From contig OX388307.1 of the NCBI GenBank assembly GCA_947579605.1, positions 5,433,237 to 5,497,236 of the forward strand: a DNA stretch of 64,000 nt, given 5' to 3'. Position 1 is the stretch's first letter; the number at the start of each line of letters is the position of its first letter. This document shows positions 11,063 through 21,387 of this stretch, one piece after another. A program made the position numbers and the translations under genes. Origin of the DNA: Athripsodes cinereus. Its lineage: Eukaryota > Arthropoda > Insecta > Trichoptera > Leptoceridae. The notes under the pieces were generated by a model. It saw only the letters and a list, made by a program, of their open reading frames with translations. It ran no database searches and had not been told where the DNA came from.

Positions 11063-11240
11063 TTAAATAAAAATAAAATAAATAAAATAAATGAGTGTTG
11101 GCATCAAAATAGCAGAGTGCACCAACCTTTAAGCTGTGGTAGATATGTTTTTATTTGCAATTATTGGTCGGATCGCACCATTTACCTTATTACCAGCAAC
11201 TTTTCTCTTTTCAATATCGCTTTCACACTCCCACTTCTTC
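11063..11240 (-). mobile_element. Possible continuation of the RTE copy
   Basis: After an A+T-rich break (11065-11095), GTGTTGGCATCAAAATAGCA and GGTCGGATCGCACCATTTAC, CAGCAACTTTTCTCTTTTCAATATCGCTTTC resemble 58280-58410, the next part of the RTE ORF in minus orientation. This suggests the RTE copy continues to about 11230, interrupted by a simple A-rich insertion. Confidence 0.6.
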
Positions 11241-11242
11241 TA

Positions 11243-11345
11243 TATCATAATGGCAAATCCCGCAAGTGGGGTAGCCAGCAGACCAGCTGCATTTAATAAA
11301 CATTAAATCTATCCTCGCATGCCAACAAAAAGCATGGAAATGAAA
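11243..11345 (-). repeat. RTE-tailed SINE-like repeat, 3' half
   Basis: TATCATAATGGCAAATCCCG, CAAGTGGGGTAGCCAGCAGA, CCAGCTGCATTTAATAAACA and CGCATGCCAACAAAAA match the family in reverse orientation. The 5' half is missing. Confidence 0.8.
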
Positions 11346-11945
11346 ATCGTAATGTTTAGTGCGCTTGTCGTTAGTTTATTGGCTACTGTACTTGTGTGAG
11401 ATTTTATGAAGATGTGTTTATTTCTTTTGACACGGAGAGGACGACCTATTCATTGCATGCTGTTAGTACACTGTCTATCTCACATTTGGGAAATGTCGGA
11501 TCTAGGCGTTTAAAGGATGTATGGATAATCCGACCGTCCTTAGGTAATGCACTCATATAAATTCAAAATACATACGTTGGTATTTACAATAAATAATTAA
11601 TTAAAATTCCAATTTGCACAATATTGTGAACACGAATAAATTTCATTATTGTATCATTGCTTCATTTAAACTGACAGATAATAATATAAAAATGAAATAC
11701 GTTGTTTTGAAAACAATCTGTTTTTTTTGGGGAGACTACAAAACGCACGTCCAAATAACAATATGATCATAATAAAAAAACCCTACAGACAAATATTTCA
11801 ATCTGTTTGTTTGTATGTAAGTTTGTTTAAAACGTGTCAAACATTCAATCATTTGAAGTCGAAGCTATTTAACAATTAACTTTTTTACGAGGTCACAAGT
11901 TAAGTATGTGAATTTATAACATGCAACTATAATATAATTTAAGTA
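11346..11945. other. No confident feature
   Basis: A decayed relative of the SINE-like repeat may lie at about 11395-11500 (TGACACGGAGAGGACGACC, TTGCATGCTGTTAGTACAC). The rest is A+T-rich with nothing recognised. Confidence 0.4.
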
Positions 11946-11949
11946 TTTT

Positions 11950-12100
11950 AAAAGACAACGTCACCTTATTTAGTAGTTCCCCTGAAACTTCGCTTAATTG
12001 GACAAAGCGTACAACTTAAAAAGGAAGGGTTGCGGGTTCAAGTTCCGTCTAGAATACTACCGAATTGAGCGACTTTGTCTTTCCTAACCTTTATAATAGT
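11950..12100 (+). mobile_element. tRNA-derived SINE, diverged
   Basis: TTGCGGGTTCAAGTTCCGTCT around 12031-12050 contains a B-box-like GGTTCAAGTTCC, and is followed by GCGACTTTGTCTTTCCTAAC. A closely similar element lies at 33740-33845 (TTGCGGGTTCAAGTCCCGTC ... GACGTTGTCTTTTCTAAG). At 11955-11975 the sequence AAGACAACGTCACCTTATTTA is the inverse of bases near 33795, so two copies in opposite orientation may overlap here. Confidence 0.6.
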
Positions 12101-12127
12101 TTCACGTGATAATAATAATTATGTTGT

Positions 12128-12345
12128 TTGGTTATCTGGAACTCCGTGTAGTTGTCGTTGTTGTCTCAAGCTTTTGGCGAGCGTGTTATCGCCATCTTCA
12201 GAAGTTTGAAGTGATTTTGACGTAATGAATTGTTCGTTTGATCACGACGACTACCAACTCTTGAAGATGGTGACAGTGCCCTTGCCGGAAGCTCGAGTCG
12301 AGACCATAGCAACGACTGAACGAAGTTCCCGATAACTTTCGTAGG
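12128..12345. repeat. Imperfect inverted repeat, possible Penelope-like element relic
   Basis: Left arm (about 12128-12215: GGTTATCTGGAACTCCGTGT, GTTGTCTCAAGCTTTTGGCG, GTTATCGCCATCTTCAGAAG) and right arm (about 12255-12345: TTGAAGATGGTGACAGTGCC, CTTGCCGGAAGCTCGAGTCG, CGAAGTTCCCGATAAC) pair at moderate identity. Two head-to-head copies of one sequence would explain this. Penelope-like elements carry terminal repeats in inverted arrangements, but no such coding sequence is present here, so that reading is tentative. The 72-codon frame across it (12166-12384, -) is likely incidental. Confidence 0.5.
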
Positions 12346-12890
12346 GAAAGAAAATAAATAACCTAGGTTGATGATACTGCTCACATACTGATTGTGTCAA
12401 ACATATATCATATGCTTATGCTTACCTACTTACTTAAATGTCATGTTGAAAAATTGATTATTTAACGAGAAGCATCGGGTTTAGAAGCTAGTACGTAAAA
12501 ATATGTACGTTTTGTGTCGCTAAACAAGGGTTGCTTGTACGTACTTACTACAAACCGTCCGAAGCTTTGCGATGTATGGAATAAAGGGTACTGTTGTATT
12601 TTTTGGTATTATTATTATTTTTTTTACTTTATTTCGGTTATTATTACTGTTATTTAGAAACTCATTTATCTGTTTTTTATGCTGATTAAAATTTACATAT
12701 AAAAAAACACCCCCGCTTACATTAATACTGTATATATATATATCTCCCCGTCCGTACAAATTACAAGCTATAGTCGTATATGCGTGTACTCGCTCACTCA
12801 CTTTCCTAATGGGGTGAAAGCATTTTGAACGTAACAAAATACTACACCGCATAAAAATTGATTTCTTACCACCCTAATCGTTTATTCATA
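12346..12890. other. No recognisable feature
   Basis: A+T-rich with runs of T and TA. The 110-codon frame at 12520-12852 (-) is compositionally biased and lacks any motif I know. Confidence 0.45.
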
Positions 12891-12894
12891 CATA

Positions 12895-12975
12895 AATAGC
12901 AGAGGATTATTTGGTTCGATTCCCGGTTGGGTCGTGGGTTTTTATTACGAGACATTTTCATTCTCAGATTTTGTA
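12895..12975 (+). mobile_element. Isolated tRNA-like B-box segment, SINE remnant
   Basis: TTTGGTTCGATTCCCGGTTG includes a perfect B box (GGTTCGATTCC at 12913-12923), followed by a G-rich stretch and ATTACGAGACATTTTCATTC. No matching A box is seen upstream, so this is read as the 3' side of a SINE head, not a tRNA gene. Confidence 0.5.
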
Positions 12976-13079
12976 TATCCATTCTCAAAAAAGATAAAAC
13001 TTTTTGTCTACATAGCAGTTAAAGTATTTTATTATTATCTTATTTTGTACACCAATAATTTCTATTAATTTTTATCTCT

Positions 13080-13190
13080 TTATTATTACGTCATCTTCCA
13101 CAAATGGAACAGTCAGTAGATTAATTGCTTTATTCTTTCTTATCATCCGTAGGCCATTGATTTGGCACTTGGAATCGCCAGGCAATTATA
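13080..13190 (-). repeat. Degraded RTE-tailed SINE-like repeat
   Basis: ATCTTCCACAAATGGAACAG, TCAGTAGATTAATTGC and the spacing resemble the reverse-oriented family (TCCCACAAGTGGGGTAGCCA, GCAGATTAACTGC). Weak match. Confidence 0.45.
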
Positions 13191-13289
13191 TAGTTTTTTT
13201 TACAAATGACATAATAATCAAATTACAACAATACAATAAATAAATATATAAAGAAATTTCATTGAATCAAAGTTTTTTCGAGTGTAAAA

Positions 13290-13445
13290 GGCCCAATGTA
13301 AAAATAAATTGTAATAAGTATGCTTGCCACACTTGTTGGAGTGTCCATTGGGCCCTGTCACATGCACTATGGAGGATATTCTTGACACATCTCCACGTGC
13401 TGTGCGTTCTGCACAGTACTGGATATCAGTTAGATTGTTTTTTTT
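13290..13445. other. Higher-GC island of unknown nature
   Basis: GTGTCCATTGGGCCCTGTCA to GTACTGGATATCAGTTAG stands out from its A+T-rich surroundings. Frames are open on both strands (13262-13456 + and 13218-13487 -) but show no motif I recognise. It may be a fragment of a mobile element or of an exon; there is no clear splice context. Confidence 0.35.
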
Positions 13446-13499
13446 CTGGGTTTTGACACGATAAATAATAATTACATTTATTACCATGCAAGAGGTTTT

Positions 13500-14935
13500 C
13501 CTGCGCTACTAAAAAAATTTGACATTTTTGACGAGTGGCACAAGTTCCAAGAGTAAAAGAATCCCTGGAAAAAATGTTATCTTGGCGTCCGTTTTTACAC
13601 TAATATTGTTTTATAAACATAGCATATTAGGTCTCAATTTCGACAATTTCGCTTGCTTTAAAAATTTCCACCTCCCAGTCGCAAGATTTAACACAATATA
13701 CGGCAATTGCCTTTACAAGTATACAGATAAACTTTATAACATCACACAATCATTCAACACATGTACGAAAATATAAAAACAGACAAAACATACTCCAGTT
13801 AAAGTCAGAAAATAAAAATGAAAATTTAAATTTAGATTTTTTATTTAGGATAGAAATTTTAAATAATTATTTCATGATCTCGCCCGTTTTGTTAAAAAAT
13901 AAAATTGACAGAAGATGATTTGTATACTTGCTAGTTTTCTAAAATTCAGCACTCCCTGAAATTTGGCGCCCTAGAGAAATGCACACTCTCTCTGTTTATA
14001 GCCTGGAGTGGTATACCTCATCGCTTGATCAAAGATGTTAAACGTTGCGTTTAAATAATAAATCATCTATAATAATTTCAATTTAATTAGATTAACATCC
14101 ACAATTCTGAGAATGTGAAACTTCAGTTTACAACACTCGTTTGTAAATCATTCAATTCATCTTTCTAAAAAAATTCAGTGCTGTCAAAAATTACATTGAC
14201 CTATTTCAATATCATGAACAAACCAATTTGATTTCCACACCCTCCGTTTAATATCCGTATGTGTATCGGGTGGGTCTAATAAGTACGTGTGATTAGAAAT
14301 TAAATTGGAAATTTAATTATTTGGGTTTAAAGGGACTTAAAATTAAGTCGACTAATTAATGAGTTTTATATATTTTAGGGATTAAAATATTAATTTGATT
14401 ATATATAATAATTATTATTTAATTGATTGGAATGGAAAAGTGTTTTCAGCTAATCTGTACATACTTTAATACGAATATTGGAACAAATAATAAAGGCACT
14501 TCTATAAATACTAAGGTAGGTGTTTATATTTAAATTCTTTTATTTATATATTCATTATTTATTATATTCTATTTATATTAATTTATTTATACATTATATT
14601 TATTTTGTATAACTTTATTTTGTCTATTTTGCATTTTATTTATGTTCTTTTTTTGCTTTTATATTTTATTTTATTTTACACTACCTACCTTTTTTGCTAT
14701 ATTTTCATATATTTAATCTTATTTATCTTGTTTTATTTTATTTCTATTTCTTGTTGTTGTTTTATTTATTATTTGTTATGAGCAAGAGTACGTGTTAAAA
14801 AATAATGAAACTATCCCTCAAAGCACGAGCTCTGCTCAAATTTGAGGGAATCAATTATCTTTTGCTTACTGTATAATTATAAGTAAATGATTGTTGTTGT
14901 GTAAATTGTATATTTATCAATAATACATATTATTG
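13500..14935. other. A+T-rich DNA without recognisable features
   Basis: Includes an extreme low-complexity tract of T/A (about 14515-14770). The frame at 13519-13776 has no identifiable motif. Confidence 0.5.
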
Positions 14936-14984
14936 AATTTGAATATTTGTTGAGTCCACGACAAATACCTAAGTGTGTCCTGAA

Positions 14985-15420
14985 AAAATTGATGTTTGCT
15001 AAGTATCAGCATTAGATATTTCTTCTGCTTTCCGGCGTTGACCATCACTTGCCAGAATGTCTCTTTATCTTGAACAGTCCATAACAGCTTCTCGACAGTC
15101 TGTAGTCCTATCCACTCGTAAATATTTTGAAGCCAGAAGATCCGTCTAACACCTTTAGATCCTTCGACCTTGCCCTTAATGATTACTTGCATCAGCTTGT
15201 ACTTTTCTCCTCTGAGCACATGGCCTAAATAGGACACTTTCCGGTTTTCTTTATTTGTTATAAGTTCTCTTATTGCTCTGGGTATTCAGAGAACACCACG
15301 TTGTCTGTCCAGGATTGCCGAAGCATTCCTCGATGCATCTTACACATCTCAATTGCCTCCGACCGATTCTTGCTACTCTTAGCACCTTCAATCCAGCGAT
15401 GAGTCCACTGCCCTTCCCGC
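14985..15420 (-). mobile_element. Non-LTR retrotransposon C-terminal fragment
   Basis: The frame at 14917-15237 (-) begins MSYLGHVLRGEKYKLMQVII and continues with KGKVEGSKGVRRI.WLQNIYEW, the same protein tail as the LINE at 44858-45510 (SYLGHILRGDKYRLLQLIII) and 17560-17790. Sequence similarity continues upstream to about 15400 (residues similar to IHRRMLRIPWTDN) but with frame breaks and a stop. It is a truncated, inactive copy that ends near the A+T-rich sequence at 14935. Confidence 0.85.
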
Positions 15421-15429
15421 TTCTAGGAT

Positions 15430-16430
15430 ATACCGTAATCGGTTATAAGTAGTTATATTATTTTATGGTCATGTCATCCATCCTTGCCGTCTTGTCTTTT
15501 ATTGCTATCTATAGAGATGACTTGGATTGTTATAACATGTGATTTGTTTATCGGCTACTCTACATTTGTTAGATTTCGTATTTGTGTGTAGTATGGCGAA
15601 TCAAACAAATTTAGAATTCAATTAATTTATATACTTAAATGATTTTTATTTTTGTTACAGGTGAGAGTCACGAGTTACATTATTTTCTACCCTATCAAGA
15701 GTAAATAATTTATTCACAACTAAACCACCGACCGTAAGTTATTACATATTGTGTAAGATATTTAAAATATTTTAAAGAATTCAAGACCGCTAAAATTTTA
15801 ACTAAGCGGCTACACTCCCATATCGAATGATTACAGTTCGGCTGTCGACCACCTATTAACCATAATAATACTAATATTGTTGCACAAATTGTATTAAGTG
15901 GTCTTTTACTTAAGTAGGTATTTTGTCGTTGCCCTTATTTAATCGCCCAGTCAGTAATTCTTTGTGCTCAATTCTATATTTTTCGCAACCTATAATTTGA
16001 ATTTTTGTCACTTTTTTATATACTTTACCCTATATATCTCTTTTTTAAATGAATTATTTTCATTTTTTTAAGTAAATACATCCTCGAAGGTGGGGTAAAT
16101 TGTCCTTGAGGTGCTTTGGCACATTAAACGACATTAAACGACACATTAATATTGTCCAATAATAATAATATTGCCTGCCAATTATTTTAATACTCTCACC
16201 TAAATAATAACGTTAGCACAAACTGTATTAAAGGTTTAAAAATTATAATTTGAATTTTTTGTCACTCGTTTAAATACTGTCCCATTTAATATCTCTCAAT
16301 ATTAAATTTATACTCGCATAAACCCACTGACATAATATGATATTATATTAATATAAATATAATACATGTTATGAAAAGTCACTCACCTTTACATTCACAA
16401 CGTGTATTTTTTATATTCCATCCCTCAAAC
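15430..16430. other. A+T-rich DNA with a diverged local duplication
   Basis: Segments near 15885-16060 and 16190-16310 resemble each other (GCACAAATTGTATTAAG / GCACAAACTGTATTAAAG; TATAATTTGAATTTTTGTCAC / TATAATTTGAATTTTTTGTC). A splice-acceptor-like TTTTTATTTTTGTTACAG at 15643-15660 precedes a short open frame, but the frame closes in 15 codons and I do not call it an exon. Confidence 0.45.
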
Positions 16431-16434
16431 TCGG

Positions 16435-16640
16435 GTGTCACACCCTTTGATGTCATCACAGCGATGATACTTGACACACTCTTTCACTGATTCCCTTTCT
16501 CTTTCCACCATCGTATTATTCTCTCTTACTCCCTTTTCTTCTCAACCACTCTGGGGATCCCCTCTTCATGATTTTGAACGTTTCCGAGTGGGGCCCGACA
16601 CAACCGGTCCTCAACTTCAAGTGGTCCTGGAATATACAGT
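16435..16640. other. Higher-GC island of unknown nature
   Basis: From CACCCTTTGATGTCATCACA to CAAGTGGTCCTGGAATATAC the sequence is clearly less A+T-rich than its surroundings. Both strands have partly open frames (the plus strand reads LTPFSSQPLWGSPLHDFERF). I recognise no family. Likely a fragment of a retroelement. Confidence 0.35.
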
Positions 16641-16644
16641 AATA

Positions 16645-17139
16645 TAGCTATTATACAAAAAGCAAAGGTACCTTACTTGTGCGGAAATTTTATTACATTA
16701 TTTTTTTAATGTTGTCGATAATGTAAAAAGAAGTTTTGAGATAAATATCTTTTCTCATATTTTATTTTCATTATTATTATTAATATAAAAGTGAAACCAT
16801 AGATTTTTTTAGAACATATAATAATGTTCTTTGGTTTGTGTTAAGTATTTTTTCCTCCTTTTAAATATGAATACCTACATAAATTTACCCAGTACTATCA
16901 AACATAAATGGTACCTACTGCAAAAATCAATAGGTATAACTAATACAATCTTTTTACCTAATTACACGTTATCTAAGACAATAGCAAGAAATGGAATTTA
17001 TTGCCTTATTTGACTTTTCTGAGGCAGTAGGTACCTACCTACATAGTAGGTATGTTAATCATAAATATTCACTACTTAGCTTTTGTACATCAGTTCATAA
17101 TTTAAACATCGTGTTTCTCTATCTTAAACGATTCTTTCT
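16645..17139. other. No recognisable feature
   Basis: A+T-rich. Contains clustered TAGGTACCTACC-type short palindromic motifs around 17025-17050. No supportable gene. Confidence 0.45.
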
Positions 17140-17402
17140 TTTTTAAATAAAATATTTAAACTTGAATCACTATGTTTATTTGTTACATTAATTTAAAATT
17201 ACGCTATCGCGATTTCAGTGCACTTGCACCATTGACGAGCTTTTCAAGACTGTTTTCAAGACTTTTCAAGACTCTTTTCAAGACTTTTCAAGTCTTGAAA
17301 AGCTCGTCAATGGTGCAAGTGCACTGAAATCGCGATAGCGTAATTTTAAATTAATGTAACAAATAAACATAGTGATTCAAGTTTAAATATTTTATTTAAA
17401 AA
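17140..17402. repeat. Perfect 112 bp inverted repeat with 39 bp loop
   Basis: The left arm 17140-17251 and the right arm 17291-17402 are exact reverse complements (checked base by base). The loop 17252-17290 is itself built of repeats of TTTTCAAGACT, also found at the inner arm ends. Right of the hairpin, ATTTAAAAATGTCTAGAAAT...AGTGAAATCG resembles 25280-25340, so the arm end belongs to a dispersed sequence. Perfect arms mean either a very recent event or selection for pairing. A transcript across it would fold into a long double-stranded hairpin. No coding capacity. Confidence 0.95.
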
Positions 17403-17555
17403 TGTCTAGAAATTGTTACATAGTAAATGCCTCTAAAATAAGTGAAATCGTTTCTTTCTTATTAATGAATCCTTTATTCTCCTCAATCCATTAAGTTTAA
17501 TATATTATAAACAGCTGTATATTATTATAAACTTTGTTCCGAATCTTATTCTTTT
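17403..17555. repeat. Dispersed repeat segment shared with 25270-25345
   Basis: AATGTCTAGAAATTGTTACA, TAGTAAATGCCTCTAAAATA and AGTGAAATCG align with AATGTCTCGGAACCGTTATA, CAGCCAATCCTTCTAAATAA, GTGAAATTGCG. The identity is moderate and the family is unknown. The remainder is A+T-rich. Confidence 0.55.
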
Positions 17556-17564
17556 CCTTACATA

Positions 17565-17800
17565 ATTCTTCATGTCTAGTGTCGGATCTCCCAGATGTTG
17601 AATATCACTCGGGAGAATGTGCCTCTATCTAAGATAGTACGAAACATCTCCTCGATGCTCCGTATTGCTGATAATATAGAGCCAGGAGATCCGCCTTCTC
17701 CCAACACCTCTGCGGCACTCGATCCTGCCATAGATGATCCATTGCAACAAGTTGTACGTTTGTCCTCTGAGCACAATACCTAAATAGGAAGCTTTACGTT
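17565..17800 (-). mobile_element. Non-LTR retrotransposon C-terminal fragment with frameshift
   Basis: On the minus strand one frame gives VLRGQTYNLLQWIIYGRIEC and GVGRRRISWL, and another gives EMFRTILDRGTFSRVIFNI. Together they match the tail of the LINE at 44858-45510 (LRGDKYRLLQLIIIGKIEG ... SWLRN ... TARDREAFSRVIAKV), so a frameshift separates two parts of one ancestral ORF. The 66-codon frame at 17576-17776 covers only part of this. Confidence 0.8.
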
Positions 17801-17804
17801 TTTT

Positions 17805-18312
17805 TAATATTTATTGATATTAGTTCCCTACTAGATCTGATCTTTGGAGAATCTTTGCATTAAACTTTACTTGTTTGATGTTTCTATAGTAAACCAAAAA
17901 TATAATTTAAAAAATCTTGAAAAATGAGATAAAAAGTGGAAAAATAAATAAGGAAACTTCATTTATATCAACTGTTTTACAAAATATGAATATTACAACT
18001 TAGATTCCTTCTATTTAATTATATAGCAATGCTCTGTATATTCAAAAGGATTATACGTGTTTTTCGTGGTACTAAGAATGTAACTGAGAATCTTAAAAAC
18101 TTCACTTATAATTGTATATTTTCTGTGTCAACGAAATCCTCGGTTTTTCATGAATATTTAAATGTAAAAGTATTTGCAACAAAAAAAAAACAAATGCAGA
18201 CCCGAACTTGTTTAATGGATATTATATATTCTAGATCCTTATAAAACATCCCTTAGCTTTATAATTAAAACAGTTCAGTGAACTTTCAAATGATAAGTAC
18301 CCGGGTACATAA
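17805..18312. other. No recognisable feature
   Basis: A+T-rich. The frame at 18029-18244 has no motif I can name. Confidence 0.45.
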
Positions 18313-18315
18313 TAT

Positions 18316-18555
18316 ATCGTCGCTGCATATTCAAAAAGAGGTATGTGCAAACATTTTTATTTAGGCATACTCTTTAAAAACTGTTCATTAGGGCATTAAC
18401 ATTGGTGTTTAGACTTTTTATTGGCATGTGATATTATTCTTTAGGTATTGAATTTACTAAGAATCACTTTACAAAATGGTTATGATGTCATTATAAGCAG
18501 TTTATTCTAGAAAACATTTACAAAATCACACACCCCTTTTTGAATATGCAACGAT
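18316..18555. mobile_element. 240 bp MITE with ~30 bp terminal inverted repeats
   Basis: Left end ATCGTCGCTGCATATTCAAA, AAGAGGTATGTG and right end CACACACCCCTTTTTGAATA, TGCAACGAT are inverted copies with a few mismatches. The interior is A+T-rich and non-coding. The flanks TATA...TTATA are too A+T-rich to define a target duplication. No superfamily assigned. Confidence 0.78.
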
Positions 18556-19045
18556 GTTATACCAGTGGCGTGCATGCCTACAATGCGTTTTTTTTTAACA
18601 TAAATCACACAAAAAGTGGATTAGAATGTTTCAAAATGATTGCATATATAGATCGCTAAAGATTTCAGTAAAAAAAACTAGTAATGTTTCTCTCGTCAAA
18701 AAAAAAACAGCGTCCACCCAGCTGGATGAAAACGTCAATCATCAATCTTCAATCATCGGCTCGGAGCGTTCTCCGAAGATTTGTATTCGAATGAATGCCT
18801 TCGTTACCCGTCCGAAGAAGACATCAGTGAGTTTTTATTAGAAACTAAATACAAGGAAAAGAAAATTACAGATGTTTACAATATGATATGATAATAGGTA
18901 TAATGTGTCTGGGATCTACGGAGGTGGATGTAGCATTGTATTGAAACAGGAGCCTATGTCGGATTGCTCGTATCGCCAGTAACGCTTCATTATCTCCATA
19001 GTAAAAACGAAAGACCAGGTAGGGATGTATTGGTAAAAAGGCGGG
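18556..19045. other. Repeat junction and unannotated DNA
   Basis: ATACCAGTGGCGTGCATGCC at 18557-18576 belongs to a dispersed motif seen also at 23360, 31128 and 53478 (separate entries). The frame at 18626-18841 (SSIIGSERSPKICIRMNAFV) lies in a slightly GC-richer patch but has no recognised family. Confidence 0.4.
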
Positions 19046-19054
19046 TTAATAGTA

Positions 19055-19160
19055 GAAATAACTTTATTTCCCCGGATATTTCAGGAGACCAAGGACTCCT
19101 ATTTATCCGTTTAGGTGACAATTTCTTATTCTTTCAACTCTCTCCAGTCCATCAATATAT
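19055..19160. repeat. Dispersed repeat shared with 28795-28900
   Basis: GAAATAACTTTATTTCCCCG, GATATTTCAGGAGACCAAGG, ACTCCTATTTATCCGTTTAG, GTGACAATTTCTTATTCT matches 28793-28895, which has an internal duplication of the TTTATCCGTT segment. Family unknown; both copies have the same orientation. Confidence 0.75.
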
Positions 19161-19985
19161 TATTAATATGTATTCGTGGATGTGTGGGTCTCAAGGTGGA
19201 ATCTGCTACGTCAGTCGGATCCACCGACCACTTAGATGTTAGGGTCGGAGATGCCAATACTGTCATAGTGGTACTGATGGGTAATGGGAGAGTATAGGGT
19301 CAAATACTGTTCAATTGTTTATAGTAAAAGTAATACATTGTTTTATTTTAAATCTATTTTAATTCTTTAAAAAGTTTAGTGGCGCCACTAATAGGTATGC
19401 TATATAGGGACACCTTTAGTTTGTAATAGTTACGGCATAATATTAAACTGCAAAGGATGTTCCATATAGTCTCTGAGAGCGAAGGGTAAGGGTTCTTTCT
19501 ATATTCATGTATGGTATTGTTAAGTGCACTTCAAAGCATGGTATGTAATAGGTAGTATATTCACAGTCCCCTATTGCTGCTCCACTATTATCTACTAGTA
19601 CAGTGTTTCTGCCATAAATGCGACAACTCTTTTGATGAAATTGTGTCGCTTATATCTATGCACCGCTGTCGCAATATTCATGCGTCCCTCATGACATCGT
19701 GACCTACCGTAACTGTTTTCTTGTTAAACCACTGACATACTGAATGATATTGTGCCGAAAGTGTGTACGCTAGTTTTTGACCATTGATTATTTTTTTAGG
19801 GTTTTGTAAATTAATATTTTAATTGAAAACTTTTTCAATGGCTATTTTTCGCAAGGAATGGCTGTTATCGATTTTGGAACATGTAGAATGTTGGATAGAG
19901 AGGATTCTTGCTGTTTAGCTACTCCACCTTCACGATACAGGCTTTTGCTTAGTTTAAGGGCACTCAAAGTGTATATGGTTTTAGA
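19161..19985. other. No recognisable feature
   Basis: Mixed composition, with a small perfect palindrome AGTGGCGCCACT at 19378-19389. The frames at 18964-19297 span the preceding repeat and are not supported as genes. Confidence 0.4.
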
Positions 19986-19989
19986 ATAA

Positions 19990-20335
19990 ACCTATACTTT
20001 ACCCTCACGTCGTATCTCTTGTGGATTAGACAGAGAGAATGGAATGCCGTACAGATCTATCTTTTTATAATTCTTCGTTTTTCTACCTTCATACTACATC
20101 TACAAAATCCTGGGATTTCTTAAATTAAATCCCGGGATTTTCGGGACTAAAATACGACCGGGATCCCGGGATTCGGGATCCCGGGATCGAATCCCCTAAT
20201 CCGGACATTCTTCTAATATTCTCTTTCCTCACTCTACCACGCAACGTTTTACCAACCATTCTTCTCAACAATCGCATCTGCTTAGCATTTAATCCACTTT
20301 CGTCTTTCTTCAACCTCATCAATCTAGATTTTTTG
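19990..20335 (-). mobile_element. RTE-like LINE fragment interrupted by a GC-rich simple repeat
   Basis: The frame at 20125-20322 (-) begins RLKKDESGLNAKQMRLLRRM and continues VGKTLRGRVRKENIRRMSG, matching the RTE protein at 57817-58995. The 3' end (ATACTTTACCCTCACGTCGT at 20000) is also RTE-like. Between them, roughly 20104-20196, lies a run built on CCCGGGAT units that replaces the expected coding sequence. The fragment is inactive. Confidence 0.85.
20104..20196. repeat. CCCGGGATT-type short tandem repeat
   Basis: Variants of ATCCCGGGATTCGGG recur (GATCCCGGGATTCGGGATCC at about 20161-20180). Many units are self-complementary. It is strikingly GC-rich against the local background. Confidence 0.8.
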
Positions 20336-20635
20336 ATACAAAAAATATAAATTTTGACATATTTTTGGCACTTTTAAAGTAAATAAATAAATTTTCAGGA
20401 AAATTTTAAATCAAAATTCATCTATGTTCTGCGGGTCAGGTAGATATTATGTAATAACTATTTCTACCTTTTTGCTGTGACCTGCAGAAGTGCACAGGCA
20501 AAGTTCAAAGACTTGTATATAAATAAGTATTCAGTAGATACTATTCTATTCTACATCATGTAATATTAAGTACGTAGTGTGCACTCTGTACATCCTGTAA
20601 GTGATTCCATATCTGTCGATATACATACAAGATAA
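20336..20635. other. No recognisable feature
   Basis: A+T-rich spacer between the RTE relic and the Helitron. The minus-strand frame at 20546-20839 crosses the Helitron boundary and is not a gene. Confidence 0.45.
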
Positions 20636-21387
20636 TCTATCTATATAAATGAGTTGACCATGTATGTTCCCCCATAACTTGAGAATGGCTGAACCGAATT
20701 GGCTGATTCTTTTTTTGTTGTGTTCGTAATTATCGGAAGACGGTTTGCATGAAAGAAATTTTTTGGAAAATTCAACGGATTTTGGATTGTATTTTTGTAT
20801 GAAAGTGACGTTTGTATTGTATGACAGTTCCGCTGTCACGTGTTGCCATAACGAATTTAAAAAAAAATCTTTTATCCACCATCAACGAGTTTTTTCATTG
20901 TGTTAAAAAAATAATATGGATAATTATACAAAATCAGCGATGTTTTTTATAAATTGGCCTATTTTAAGAATAATTTTTGTATACATTTTCAAATTAGAAT
21001 AGTTATCCATACAATTTAACATCTGTGGTTTTAAAATTTCAATTTTGAAAAAAATCACGGAAAGATTTTTTATAAATTTAAAATGAATAGGTATCTACCT
21101 AAAAAAATAAATTAGTACCTACATTATTATATTACGTACAGCAGATAATTTATTAAGAAATCTGAGTTAAATATAAATGAATTATTTTATTTTTTTACAC
21201 TATTTACACTTACATTTACATTACATTTACACACTGTATATATTGATGCCAAAAAAGTTTTATTTATTTATTTATTATTATTTTATGATGACTCATTTGG
21301 ACAATTACGGGAGTTTGAAAAGATATTAAAAATAATATTAATCATTCATTGATTGTTAGGCGGTACGAAGTTCGCTGGGTCAGCTAG
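20636..21387 (+). mobile_element. Non-autonomous Helitron, 752 bp
   Basis: Begins TCTATCTATATAAATGAG directly after an A (20635) and ends GGTCAGCTAG directly before a T (21388): the known Helitron pattern of 5'-TC, 3'-CTRR and insertion between A and T. A hairpin precedes the 3' end: GCGGTAC and GTTCGC pair around a GAA loop with one bulge (about 21360-21375), about 11 bases upstream of CTAG. The early internal text (GAATGGCTGAACCGAATTGG) is of the kind found in insect Helitrons. There is no Rep/helicase coding sequence, so it depends on enzymes from elsewhere. Confidence 0.9.

Noticed and set aside
15643..15710. A 3' terminal exon after a good acceptor TTTTTATTTTTGTTACAG
   Set aside because: The open frame is only about 15 codons and no matching upstream donor exon can be assigned.
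18029..18244. Short AT-rich ORFs such as this one, and those at 3701, 4668, 4921, 13519, 16831, 40765, 46650, 61087, 62915
   Set aside because: Residue content follows base composition, there are no motifs, start contexts or splice signals, and such frames are expected by chance in DNA this rich in A+T.
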